Positions 1 to 12,400 of a stretch of DNA of 56,323 nt are shown here, piece by piece; within the stretch, counting starts at the first letter, position 1; every line of letters starts with the position of its first letter. The DNA comes from Bondarzewia mesenterica. Taxonomy: Eukaryota > Basidiomycota > Agaricomycetes > Russulales > Bondarzewiaceae. The notes under the pieces were generated by a model. That model had not been told where the DNA came from. It made no database searches and saw only the letters and a list, made by a program, of their open reading frames with translations. The stretch is from assembly GCA_004802705.1 (NCBI GenBank), contig SGPL01000184.1, positions 1 through 56,323 on the forward strand. Reading direction: 5' to 3'. The translations under genes and the position numbers were made by a program.

Positions 1-931
1 GAAAGAAAAAGATCAGGAGCTCAGGAACCCAGGAGCGCCAGCCGATGCGGACTCTAGAGTCCACCGCGCGATGTCAAATCGAATGGTGTGCATGTGAATC
101 GCCGAGGCGAGGTTCGACGTCACAGTACCCACACGGGCTGTCAGTTGCTGGCAGGCAGGCACCTCAGAGTCGACGTATGATAGGATACATGCAGGAGAGC
201 GGTCACGCGAAACCAAAAAAACAAACACAAAAGAGACGAGGGAACGGAAAGGGACGCGGGTATGGAGCGAGTGGGATCGTTGCCTCTGTCTGATCATCCA
301 GGCTCAGGACACCCAACACCGCAGACGAGACGCTGCACATTCGAAAATCACAAATCAAGCAAACAAACAAACTCCCTCCACCACCGGTACACCTGCGTGT
401 ACCTGACCCGGATCAGGGGGAGGGATGGGAGGGTGCCCCACGGAGCCACGGCCTATTTACCTATCCCCACCCAGAGTCGGATCCAAGAAGACTCGGGAAC
501 TCACAGACGGGTGCACTCCGAGATACGAGTCGTCGACAGACCCCTGGACAGACGAGAAGAAGCACGAAAAAAGAGAGATGGATGACGGAAGAAGCTCTCC
601 TCGGTCGTGTCGAAGTGAAATGAACATTACGACAGACAGACAGACCTGCCCCACGAATGCACGATAATGGTGCCCAGTTGCACCACGCGAAAATCAAAGT
701 GCCACAGCAGTGTCCCGGGAATGAAGCTAAACGCGCGCGCACGCGATGTTGACACTCATCCACCATCGAAAGCATCAAAGGTAAAATAACAAAATAACAA
801 AATAATCTCCCGAGCATCCAGATTGCGCGATAGAATTTGTGAGCATATATTACAGCGAGAACTAAGGGCGGGGGGAAGACGAGTACATCGAGAGGAGCTC
901 GGTAGGATCGTGGAGGAGGAAGGATGAAGTG
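1..931. other. No gene recognised; 3' flank of KSH1
   Basis: Purine-rich, low-complexity sequence with runs such as repeated gacagacagac near 630-650 and aataacaaaataac near 785-803. The open frames are short, overlap one another on both strands and match no family I know. The part just below 932 is presumably the 3' untranslated region of the minus-strand KSH1 gene. Confidence 0.5.
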
Positions 932-1537
932 TCACTGGAGGAGGATGCGCCCGGCCATGGCGACGCACGCGAGCGCGACATAAGGCGAGAGTCGTTCGCC
1001 TATCGCATCGAATCCCATCCACATCCACCATCCGGGTGACCCAAAAAAAAAATCGATCCGTTCAGAAAAAGCGCCATCACAAGAAAGAGCACAGGAACGA
1101 AAGAGAAACGAGGAGGAGGAGGGGAGGAAGGGGGGGGATGACGCACCTATGCGCGCAGACATGAAGAACAGTCCTAAGAACCTGCGCGTATAGGATTCAG
1201 CGCGGAAAAACGAAAACGAAAACAAAGAAAGGAAGGAGAAACGAGGAGGGAGCGGAGACTGAACGACGCGACGCACCCGTCCTTGTTCCGGTCGATCAAG
1301 CGCGGCGCGACGGCGCGCACGTACGTGCATGTGCAGATCATGAGGAGGATGACGAGCAAGAGCGATTGAAAGTTGAACAACGCGGACTTGTTGCGAAAAG
1401 GCGACGCGATGGGTCGGACGCGAAGTGAATGGGAATGGGGACGCCGTGCGAGAAGGAGAGGTTTGGATGAGCAGGTTTGCCCGGTGTGTCAGTTGGAGTG
1501 GGTTTTTCAAAAGAGCGTGGACGGGACGACATACCAT
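932..1537 (-). CDS. KSH1: Kish/TMEM167 family secretory-pathway membrane protein
   Basis: Small Golgi membrane protein of the Kish (TMEM167) family, needed for early secretory transport. The spliced minus-strand model is 1537-1535, 1386-1277, 1181-1147, 999-932, giving 71 residues (the family is about 72). The product starts [17 protein letters not shown], continues through LIDRNKDG and [19 protein letters not shown] and ends in a second hydrophobic segment, matching the family along its whole length. All three introns have GT-AG ends (gtatgt, gtgcgt and gtgcgt donors). The first coding exon consists of the ATG alone, so a single-exon reading would miss the true start. Two membrane segments are expected, at about residues 8-26 and 50-68. 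Identification is secure; only the exact first exon is inferred. Confidence 0.93.
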   Translation of the reverse strand: MVCRPVHALLKNPLQLTHRANLLIQTSPSRTASPFPFTSRPTHRVAFSQQVRVVQLSIALARHPPHDLHMHVRARRRAALDRPEQGRVRRVVQSPLPPRFSFLSLFSFSFFRAESYTRRFLGLFFMSARIGASSPPFLPSSSSFLFRSCALSCDGAFSERIDFFFGSPGWWMWMGFDAIGERLSPYVALACVAMAGRILLQ

Positions 1538-4320
1538 CGCGTGGAGAGCCTACCGATTGACGTTTTTGACGGGGTTGTGAGTTGGGAGGGTGGGCGGGAG
1601 CTTTCTACGAGAACAATACAACACGAGTGGTGGTGGTAGTGGTACTGCAAGTAGTGGAGGGCATTGGGCAACGTCACAACAGTCGGTCGCGGGACGGAGG
1701 TAGACACGTGGAATGCTGGGCCACGTGGATGATCCCGAACAGAATTGCCACGCCAACATTGAAAGTCCAAACTTGATCTCGAATTTACTACTTCAAAAAC
1801 CCGTCGAATGCTGGGCCTGATGCAGGATTTGAACCATGACAACCCCGAGTTACGCTCACACGTTATCTACACAACTGGCTCAAAATCTGACATATTTTTG
1901 AAGCAGGCAGCTCGGTGGACGCCCATCATATCACTGTGCGCTACGAGGCCGGCCGCATTGGGCAGCGCTGAGCGCTCCCTTCAGGCTGCTGAATAGGGCC
2001 ACACCTCCGTAACGTCTGGAGTCCGGTCCTCCCGGCACCAGAATGAAGGTCGAACCGTGCGCCCTGTACCCATGAGCGCCCGAGCTCGCCGGGACGGTGT
2101 CGGCTGCAACATCTTAAAGGCGCATGGAACCAAAAAAGCTCCGAGCCTTTGGCGTGTATGGACCCACTTGCACATACATACTGTACCAGCAATCACCCTG
2201 AGGAACCCTGAGGTTCAGAACTTACGATGGATCGCGCAGCGCCTCTAGCCTGGTCCAGAAAATTCGTGAGTCGATACCGTAATGTACATCGTGCAGATGA
2301 TGAATATCAGTTTGTGCCCAGCGCTCCGACGATAGAATGGAGCCCCGGAATCCCGGCTCCTTGCATGCTTACTACTTATATACACGTGCAATCAGTGCTC
2401 CCAGATCCAGTTTTTCAGGAAAGTGCTCTGATAGGTATGTATGTGTTATTTATACTTACGGGTTTCAAGGCGTTCGGTCTGAATTCCCTTTGGACCAGGT
2501 GGGTCCAGCTCGACTCGTGATGCTTCTCTGTCCGCACGACCCGCGATGGCGTCATGTCCATCCGACAACCCCGGTCGTTTGACGGTTATGATATGCTCAA
2601 GAAAAGAAGGTGTGTAGAGTACTTAGCAAAGGTAATGCGGGAGCTGTATGCTTCGTATTGTCTGATTGGCACCATGAAAGTATCTTCCCGACTTCGCACC
2701 GGCAGCTATATTGGTCAACTGACTACTACACTCGACGCTCCTCATGATAGATGCGTAGCCTTACTCGTGAACGAGTGACAGTAGAGCGGCCAGACTTATC
2801 TGTTATCACCTCTACCCCCGCTACTCTGATCCAGAATGACTATCTTCTGGATGAGGTCAGCAACGGAGACTACCCACGCCATGCAAGTCAAGACACCGGA
2901 ACCAATGTCCGACATGTATCGTATAGCTATGTCATCTTACGAGCAGAATCGCCGGTGACTTTCTCCGGTGTGTGTGAATATGCTCTCATTTTCCTGTGCT
3001 CTCACGCTTTCAGGGATGCTTCAACGCTCAGTGACAGCGGGGCTCGGTGCGGAACGCCTCCAGTTCACTACACAGTCTTGATAGAGCGTGTATCCATGTT
3101 CGCCAAACGCCTCACCTTCCCCCTTTGCTGGCTTCCTCCAACCCCCACAGCTTGCTCTTCTAACTCGAAAGAAGGCAACAAAAACTTTCCATCGTATCCA
3201 TTGTCCTACCCTCTGGTTAGTTCTTGTCGTTCATGCCGCTGCGTCCATTTGCCTTCCACTTCTCGTCTCACGTCTCAGTCGTTCTGGTGCCGATGGCTTC
3301 GTCTATACTGCTACCTATCGCCGCCACGGATTTTTTTGAGGCTCTGACGTCGAGTCCAGAAGCACATCGCCTTCTCTCTCGGTCTTCATCGCCTCACTTC
3401 TGGGCTTCGACGTATTTGCTTCCAGGTGTACTTTTTTTTCTCTGTCTCGACGGCCGATTGGAGGGGCCTCCTTGCGTGTACGCTATTGGCTTAGGTCTAT
3501 TCATCTATTCGTCGTCGTTCGTAAACACCTTACGTTTTGTTGAATCTGCAGCTTCTTGGTGTCGAGACACCAGTCGATATCCTCGGACGGATCCTAAGCT
3601 ATCTTTGCTACGGTGTTACCACAACTTCTTGGGTGCTATTTCCATCGTCCACTGGGAAGCCATTAATTTCTGGGCCGGAATGCGAGCCCTAACGTTTACT
3701 TCATTCTAAAAAAAAACACCATCAACCCAAAATCAATCCACGCCAAAAGAAAAATTACGTTATACGTCAACATTGATCAATTTGTGTCTTCCTTTATGTG
3801 CGGAAGAATCCTCGCCCAAGATCTCCTTCTCACATCGCGCCTAGCCTCTATTCTGGTGTGGTTGGAAATGGTCGCTCGGTGTCAAAATCTCGTCACCTGC
3901 TCACATCGTCGGCATACTCTGATACTCCACAGGGACTCCTCATCGTACAAGCTTAAACTCTTGCTCGACGTTCACTGACCTCGATCCTCTCCAGTCAGGC
4001 CTCCTTAATCGGTGACTTTATCTGTGATTCTATGTACTTGGAAAGGATCAAAGGGATTCCTGCGGGTCAATCACGGACTATGCACGAAAAATTGGCGACG
4101 TAGGTTAACGCCTTGTAGTGCCCGGTTTGCCTCATCCCTCGCACGAGTGCGAAGGCAAACTGATGATACGGCCTCCCAGGCAGTTTGTACCTGCCAGTCT
4201 GAACGAAGGACGGCGCAGAGGTTGAGTTGAAAGCTATAGTGATAAATTACACTGTGGATATACCGATACTAATAGAACAAACAACAAACCAATCTAAACA
4301 ATAAGTCCTTTCTTGCTTCC
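1538..4320. other. Gene-poor 2.8 kb; no gene recognised
   Basis: Between KSH1 and SMC2 the frames are short, mutually overlapping and without recognisable domains. The most protein-like stretch is on the plus strand near 3088-3700, where hydrophobic segments occur in two frames but are broken by stops and have no convincing splice sites joining them. A GC-rich block at about 1940-2140 differs from its AT-richer surroundings. It may hold untranslated regions, a decayed element or a structured RNA; I cannot support any of these. Confidence 0.45.
1808..1881 (-). other. tRNA-like remnant (A box, B box, oligo-T)
   Basis: On the minus strand a perfect B-box-like GGTTCAAATCC (1835-1825) follows an A-box-like GAGCCAGTTGTG (1881-1870), and a run of five T lies just downstream at 1799-1795. 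The 3' end reads GGCCCAGCA, like an acceptor strand. However, the T stem pairs at only two of five positions and no matching 5' acceptor strand exists. This is therefore not a functional tRNA as read. It could be a tRNA pseudogene or the head of a tRNA-derived SINE. Confidence 0.3.
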
Positions 4321-7300
4321 TTAGGCTGCCCTGCGTGATCTCCTAGGCTGCTCTTCATTCCCTTCCACTCTCTCCGCCGCATACAGTGCAGACGCGCTTC
4401 TCTGCGCGGTCTGTTCGACTACACTTGTCCCGTCCCTGAACCGCGTCCTGAACAGGACGTTCGCATTCGTAAACAGACCTTCCTTGAGCGACACAACGAT
4501 GAACTGTGCGCCCCGGAACCTCGTTCGAAACAGCGTGCCAATGTGCTGGGTGTGCGAGAGGTCGAGCGCGGCATCAATCTCGTCCAGGATGTACACGGGT
4601 GCAGGCTTGAATTGCAGGAGGGCCAGGATGAGCGAAAGCGCGATAAGCGATCTGTCGGCGGAGCAGCCAAACCCGTCCGGCGCAGCAATCCCCAGGAGCA
4701 CAGATCAATGGACCACGCATGGCGCATGATGGATGGTGATGAAACGAGAGATAAGCAGGTTCGCGAGTGAGTACATAGATAGCGAGGAGTATGGGCAGCG
4801 CCAAGGCACGAAAACTTACCGTTGACCTCCACTCAACTCCGTTAAGCTCTGCTTCCACACGCTGCCCAACCGGATTTTGATCTCCAGACCGTCCATGAGA
4901 TCCTGCCCTTCCGGAGGCTGTAGCTTGGCGAAGTTGCCTGGGAGTAATTCGGCAAAGATTCCTCCGAAGTCGCTGAAGATAAGGAAGGGGAAGGTTAAAG
5001 TTTACAACAGACGAAAACAGTGCAGAAAGAACGGACCCGTTGACTTTCTCCCAAGTCTTCTGCAATGCATCGCGCTTGTACCGGTCAAGTTCCTCGATGG
5101 TCTGCTCAATTTTCTCCTTGTCCTTCAACACAGTTGTGAGCATCTTTTTCAGCGCAGCCTCGCGCTTCTCAACACTAGGAGTTGACCGTCAGGTTACCTG
5201 TAAGATACCCAGGATAACATGCGTACCTGTCAATCATATTGATCACTTTCGGGTTCACTTTTTTCTTCATCCCACGCTGTTGTTCTTCCAGCTCCGTGGC
5301 CTGCTTCCTCTGTGCTCCAATATCGACGCTTTCGAAGTCATACTGCGAGCCCTCCTTGCCGAATAAACTGCTCGGTGCGTCAGCATGGAGTAACCGACGT
5401 ATTAAAAAAAAGTCGTTACTGGTTTTCCTCTGCAATCCATTCAAACTGCTTCTCAAGGTTTGTGACATTCGTCATGGCGGCCGCTTTCTCCTTTCCCATC
5501 GTTTGGATTTCGTGTTCAAGCTTCTTCAGTTCAAGATCTGCATCTGAAACTGCTTGTTTCTTCTCTTTGATTACGCCCTCCAGCTCGCGCAGCTCCGTGT
5601 CAAAGCGGGTCAACGTCGCACGTTCGTCTTGAAGTCTGCGTTCAGCTTTGGCGTGTTCGGCCTCGAAAGCAATGTTATCAGGGCATAGTCAGACAGGAGG
5701 CGACGGGAAGGGAATTACCTCACGTGCCGTGACCTCGTCGTTGAGTTTACCCAGCTCTTTGTGGAGCTTCTCGACAGCTCGTTTCGCCTCCTTCACAGCC
5801 TCACCTGCGGCGTCTATATCCTTCTCCATTTGTTCTGCAAATTTCATCAGAATATATCTCGTCGAGCACCACAGCAGGACACGAACCGTATTCAAGAGTG
5901 GCAGTCTGAAGCTCCTTCTGCTGTGTTTTGACACCAACAGCTTGTTTCTGCAATGCAGTCTTCTGCTTCAAAATGTCTGCCTAGATGTGGAATCAAATCC
6001 ATCGAGATGAGATTTGGCAGGCAGAACGTCGAAGAGCAAACCTTGAGTTCCTCAGTTTTCCCCTCTTTATTGTTCTTAAACTCGTCCATGTCCTTCTCGA
6101 GTTTCTTGCATTCCTCTTTTGCTGCCTTCTGTTTATCCTTGGCGCTCTGGACTGCACCTTCAAGCTGGCTGATCGTCAGTTTCAACTCCTCAATCTGCGA
6201 TCCGATCTGTATATAAATGACGATTAGTGACGCGATTTAACTAGAGAACGTTACACCTACCCTGTTGGCATTGCTACCTTCAATCTGCTCCTCCAGTAGG
6301 CGCAACTCATGCTCCTTGATTTCTAAGTCCCTCGCAAGTCTTCTCCAAGTCTCTCTTGCTTGCCGTCCCCGTTGTTCCTCGCTCTCAAGCGCATCGTAAT
6401 TCTCTTTGGCATGCCTCAACTTCCTCTCGAACGACTGTACTTCTTGCACTTTAACAAGTAAGCCACTCCCGCTTGGCGCAGATCCACCGCTCAACGTTCC
6501 GGACGGATCATAGATGTCTCCATCGAGTGTTACTGAGCGCACACCGCCGACTTCCTTCGAGAACGTCACAAGCTTCGCAGACTCAGCGTCGTCACATATG
6601 AGGGTGTCGCCAAACACAAATACCATGGCATTGGAAACTTCGTCGGGGTAGCCAATTAGAGAAAGCGCAAGGCGGACTTTCCCTGGAGCGAGCCGGGTGG
6701 CAACATCTAATTTCTGTGTCACGCAGAATGCTGTAAGGTATGCGAACCTAGAACCACAACGGAAGACTCACTTGAGCAGGCATCTTGGAAGAGCTAATCT
6801 TGTTCAGAGGGATGATTGTCACACGTTTTTTCAATCGGCCGTTTTGGAGCAACTCCTTGCCAACCCTTTCGTCTTCCACAACAACATTGTAGAGTTTACC
6901 ACCCGCCGTGATCTCGAGAGCGGTCGATTTGTTGTACTCCGGAGGGTTTAAAGAAATTAAGGATGCGACAAGACCCTTCACCTTGCTGGAATCGAAGTTT
7001 GGTGAAGGGATCGTGTAGTTAAAATCCAATTGAGACAGACGCTGTTTTGCAGCATCCCTTTCCTAACATAAAGAAGGTAATCAGGTGCTGGGGGAAATTG
7101 TCAGAAGCATGTAACATACCTCACCGGCCTGCCTGAGCTCCGCCTTCGCTGTTTTGAGTGCAGTTTCATGGGCATGCTCCTTCTCAGCGCTCCATCCACA
7201 CTCAGTCACTTTCCGTCTGTACTTCTCCACTTCCACTTTCATCACCTCGACCCTCCGTGCGCCATCACCGGCCTCCTTCTCTACCTCTCTCCATCGTGCC

Positions 7301-9194
7301 TCCAATGCATTTAGTTCCTTCTTGCTCATCTCCAACTTCACCCGGCTCTGCTCTTCCTCTGCCGTCGCATGCGCAAGCCGCGCTTTGGCATCGGCCAGTT
7401 GGCCCATGTATCCGCCTCCTGTGTTGCTCGATTTGCCGGTGGTCAGACCGGTGAGGAGGGTCTGCAGGAGGTCTTCCGAGTTCGATAGTGCAGTTTGCGT
7501 CGCCGTGTGCTTTTCCTTCACTTTCGCGTACGATGTCTCGAGCTCTTCCACTTGCGCCTTCTTCGCAGTCCGTAACTCTTCCAGCTGTTGTGCGTCAGTC
7601 ATCATGACCTGTAATGACGAGACAAAAAATTGACCTCCTTGCGCTCGGCCTCCAAGGCTGTCACTTTGCCCTCTTCATCTGTGATAGTTGCATTCTTTAT
7701 CTCCACCTGCGTGCGTACCTTTACCAGCACCTTCTCCAACTCAGCGACCTCCTCCTCCAGCTTCTTGAATTTCCCCCCTTTTTTCAGCTCCTTGTCGCGC
7801 AGCGCCTTCACACGCTCAGCGTCGCGCTCCGCTGCCGAACACTCCTTCTCGAGCCGGTTCATCAACTTCTTCGTCTTTGAAGTCTCCTCCTCTTTTCTTT
7901 CTATCTCCTCCTGCTTTTGTTCGACGCGTTTATTGTATTCTGTCCATTCCCACGCGCGGAGCATGCGTCCGATGCGTTCGAGCTCGGAACATGCCTTTTG
8001 CCACTTAAGGAATGAACGCTTTTCGGCGCGCAGAGTATCGAGCTTAGGTGTGATCTCTTCAGCGAGGAGAGACGTGATTTCTTCGACGCGCTTTTCCTTC
8101 TTTCCCATCGTCTTCTTAGCTTTGTCCTTCCGCTCCTCGAACATACGTGTTCCGGCAGCCTCTTCGACCATGCCTAGAATTTCCTGTGGCCTCATGTTCA
8201 ACACCTGAAACAATATGAGCTAATATTTACACGGACACGTTCTTTCGCCAAACCTTCGTAATCCGACCCTGCATGATCAGAAAATTCGGGTTGTTGATAT
8301 TTAGCTGCACGCTTTGGAAAAGGGTCTGAATTATGTGCTGCTGAGATTTATGACCGTTAAGGAGATATTTGGAAATATTTGGGAGGGCGATCTGTAGAGA
8401 ATGAAAACGTTGTGTTAATGACAGAAAGATCTCGAGAAGACTGGAATAATGAAAGATTGAGAGAGAGACTGGGCTTCTCAAATCACGAGTTTGGCAAATA
8501 TGTGACTGGGTCTGCGTTGTGCGGTACATGTGACCTGAAGGTGTTCTGAATGCATAGAAGCGACAGCCTGGTTTATGCTGTATCGTCATGCCTTTGATTT
8601 AGCTAATGGAGACCTTGGGATTGGGGTAAAGCGACAGTCGGGCATGTCGACCAAGAAAAAGCTGTCGTTGAAGTGAAAGATATACAGGAGACAGTGGTAT
8701 ATGTGCACACGGAAAAAGGCGTTTGTATGTAGATATGAGGGAACGGACACGCACCTGTCTTGTCACAGTAATCTGCTTACAATTCTCCAAACCCACCGGG
8801 CTCATTGCCCTATCTGAGTTATCGAAGACAATAGTCACGCTGGCTTTGGTGATGCCAGCTTGTCCGCGTTTGTATATAAGATCTTGTTGGTTCTGAGCGC
8901 GCATCTGTAGCAAAGAAGTTGGTCAATCTACATGGATAAAGAAATCTCGGAAAAGCTAGGCGAGAGTTGCCAGACATCAAATTTGAGTAGGGCATACATG
9001 TCCTACAACTTCAACTTAGAACGCACCGAAGACATGTTGGTGATTCCAAGCACAAAACAGATTGCATCGAGGATGTTGGACTTTCCAGATCCATTGAGAC
9101 CTGTGATGGCATTGAAAGACGCGTCCCAGCCAGTAATCTGCGTTCGCACAGGATATGATTTGAAGCCTTCGAGGACAAGCTCTTCTATCCTCAT
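4321..9194 (-). CDS. SMC2: Condensin complex subunit SMC2
   Basis: ATPase core of condensin, pairing with SMC4 to compact mitotic chromosomes. The 15-exon minus-strand model is 9194-9027, 8904-8755, 8391-8254, 8204-7635, 7608-7120, 7062-6772, 6713-6261, 6206-6042, 5980-5887, 5834-5719, 5661-5420, 5367-5227, 5174-5037, 4972-4820, 4651-4321. It keeps one frame throughout and gives 1212 residues, normal for the family. The start [20 protein letters not shown] is typical of SMC2. Walker [10 protein letters not shown] is at about residues 32-40; two long coiled coils flank the hinge around [15 protein letters not shown] and [11 protein letters not shown]; the ABC signature is LTELSGGQR, followed by Walker [19 protein letters not shown]. 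The C-terminal tail is basic and charged. The start was chosen at the conserved MRIEEL rather than an upstream in-frame ATG. It is divergent from the DUF262 gene across 239 bp. Confidence 0.95.
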
Positions 9195-9433
9195 GGCCGT
9201 CGCGCTGATTGATGGTGAGGTGATGAAACAAAACGACAGCCACAGACGCGCCTCGCACGCGTCCAATGCGCCACAAAATCACGTGTACGTATTGTCGAGT
9301 ACACAATTTTGCCTAATGTTTAGACTTTACATAAATAATCTTCGCTTCTTTGGTCTTTTCTTGAGGTTTCATTAGCTGCTCTCCCATTCTTGACATCGAC
9401 ATCCTTTGACTCAAGACAGAGAATTATCCTGTC
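9195..9433. promoter_or_regulatory. Bidirectional promoter SMC2 / DUF262 gene
   Basis: This 239-bp gap separates the divergent start codons. It contains an MluI cell-cycle box ACGCGT at 9257-9262, 63 bp before the SMC2 ATG, and a CACGTG E-box at 9280-9285. MluI boxes bind the MBF factor at G1/S in yeasts; a similar role here is inferred only. Confidence 0.4.
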
Positions 9434-12400
9434 ATGTCTCTTTCCGACTTGAGCGAGTCTGAATTGACGGAATTCTCTTCCGACGAGGATGACTACGTCC
9501 CATTAGCGAAGGCCACAAAAAAAACAGGGAAAGGCTCCAGCTACGACCAAGAAGACATACACCATTACACAGGCTCTAAGGCCACCGCGTAATACCCAAT
9601 ATTCGGCCAGGTCGCTCTATGGTGCGTGTTTCCACCCCCATCCACCTCATCTACTGACTGGATGCTGTGGCGGTTGAAGAGCAAATCGTCGATAATCTCA
9701 TCGATCTGGATCCGGATTATCAGCGAGGTCAGAATGCTGCTTAGTTTGAAGTTATTTTAGAGGCTGATGAGCTATCTGGACACGCGACTGTATACAGATG
9801 TTGTTTGGCCTGAAACGAAGCAAATTGGGCTCATTGACTCTATCTTTCGCAACTACTACATCCCTCCTGTGATTTTTTGTAAGTGCCACCACAATTTCGG
9901 TCTACTATAGCGTAGCCTATCATACGACACAGCGGTCAATACGTCCGACGATGGAACAGAGTCTCGCGTGTGCATTGACGGCAAGCAGCGGCTGACTTCT
10001 ATTCAAAAGTGAGCTCCTACCTGTCTGTGTGGCTCTGACTGATCCATATACATAGATTCATGGATGGTTTGGTGAGTGCTAGATCATTCCGTGATTGCAG
10101 TCTGTGCTTAGCCGCATCACTATCTGTCGTACACAGATTCCGCGTAAGTGTAATGCACAACTCTCATGATGGCACCTAACACTATTGCTCGTTCACTCTC
10201 CCAGATCGAGATTCGTAAGCCTTTTTTTCCCCTTCCATCTCGAGCAAGGGGTTCATGAGTTCTCTAGCGTGACTGGTAAGAGACTCTGGTTCAAGCAGGC
10301 GGGCTCGGTAAAACGTGCATGCCTCCCGAAGTCTGTTCAGCAGGCTTTTACTAACAAGCAGATCGTATGCGTCGAGTATGATCGAATTACTGATGATCAA
10401 GAACGAGAGATATTCCAGGTAAATGTATCTCTATAACTGTAACTGACCCTTGTGACTTACTCTGTTAAGCGTGTCCAACTCGGTGTCGCTTTAACACCTG
10501 CTGGTCAGTATTGAGTTTCCTGACTTCATATATATGTAGCGTTGTCTCCTGACAACAACGTATTCTCAGAACGCATGGCTGCTATCACTGGTCCTTGGCC
10601 CTCCTTCATCCGAGAAATACAATCCGAAGTTCTCGGTGAAGAGGGTTTCGGATCTGCTCTTGATTGGGGTCGGACTCGCGGTCGGGACTTCCAAGGCTTG
10701 GTCGCTATCGTCTTCATGATTGATAAGCTACCCACGTTCACAACTCCTGTCTCTCCGGCTCTCGACAAGTGGTTGCAGCGAACTATAGCTGTTCCGCAGA
10801 AACTCCGCCAAGATGTCTTGGACACCTTTCGAACCTTTGTCACCTTGGTAAGAGACAAGAGGTATAACAGCGCCTTCCATAAGCCGATACGAGTCTCTCC
10901 TATCGAATTCGTGATGATTGGGGTACTCATCCACGAGTACCGTACCGAGTTGTCATTCACGCAGCTGTCTTCCGCTATTGAGATGATGAGGGGTGATGTT
11001 CGCAAGAAGGAAAAAGACGTTCGTACCAACACTCGTGTCACAAAGTCTCTTTTCCAGTTCATCAGGAACAAGGTCAAGCCCGCAGGCCTCAAGAGTGACG
11101 GGAAGGGAGACAAACCTGCATCATTTGCTCTCGCAGAGTCTGGCTCAAAGTCAACTCTGAAGCGGAAGCGGAACTCTGACAGTGGCGACGAGAGCCTACC
11201 AGCGCGAGCCAAGCCAAAGGTATCTACCTCCAAGGCTACATCACGTCGTCCTGCAAAGTCGCCTGCTACGCGTGCGCCTGCAGCTACAACATCTTCGGTG
11301 ACGTTGACGCCCAAAGTTTCTTCTGCCAAGATATCCAAAACATCGCAGACCGCTAAATCAAGTCCAGTGATTTCTGCTCCGTCTTCATCCTCACCTGTTA
11401 TCCCTCCTCAACAACCTTCAGCCGGAGCAATCCCTAACGGAACGAAGTCCACACCTGTCCTTCCTCCTGTAAACACCAATGTCCCACCAGTGTCATCCTC
11501 CTCAGCGGTTCTCGCATCTGCGAGGCCTTCATCTCCTGCAAGTGAATCCGGACAACGTGGTCATTCTGGTGTATCTGCTTCCTCAGCACTGACCCCGTCC
11601 CAGTCAAACAAGTCTGCATCGCAACAGGCCTTAGCCTCACCTACCATTGTCAAAGCCGAGCAAGATGCTGAGCCTAAGCCGTCTGGCTCAATCTCGGGCA
11701 GGCTTGCAGCGATCCGCGCGGCCAAGACAGCAGCCATTAACTCTCCAAGAAATTCACCGCTGGCGTCCATTCAACAAACACCTTCACCTGCAATTCCGCA
11801 GGCACCAATGCCTACCCAGCCTTTGATGCCTCCTCCTGCTCCTCCTGCCCCTTCTCCCGTTCGTGTGAAGCCAGAGCAGATTCCAGCTTCCATTCCCCCT
11901 CCTGCGACATCCCAGATAGATATGGCTACAGTTGAGGCTATTCTGGCTGCCGCCGGTATTGGTCCTGTAGCAGCACCACTGCCTCCTGCCTTTGGTCAGG
12001 GAGCAGGGCCCAACGAAACACCTATCCAGTCAGAGAATATGCAGAATGGTGGTGCCCACCGAAGTCTGTCTTTCAGCTTCCCAAATCCACAGTCTGGGCA
12101 ACGATCCGGGCAAGCTCCTGTTCCACCTCAAGCTTCATCCACTAACAGCCTTCCTTCAAAACCCGTCATCGACCCGCGCCTTGCGCGAACGGCATCGACT
12201 CCCATCATGGACCCTATGAAGGCGGCACCTCTAGCACCACAACACTCATATCCTCCTCCTTACGCCAAAGGTCCAAGCTCTGTGGATGGACTGCAGCGGC
12301 CACCGCATTCTGCGTCGTCTGTTTCTTCAATCAGCGACCACCGGCACAGTTGGCAGGCCCGATCTCCGAGCCGCGAGCGCGGGCGTGGGTACGACAGAGG

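Noticed and set aside
1940..2140. GC-rich block that might be a structured RNA such as SRP or RNase P RNA
   Set aside because: Compared with remembered conserved cores of these RNAs it does not match in order or spacing.
2751..3709. Plus-strand open frames with hydrophobic stretches that might be a membrane protein gene
   Set aside because: The frames are broken by stops, no splice sites join them consistently and no family is recognisable.
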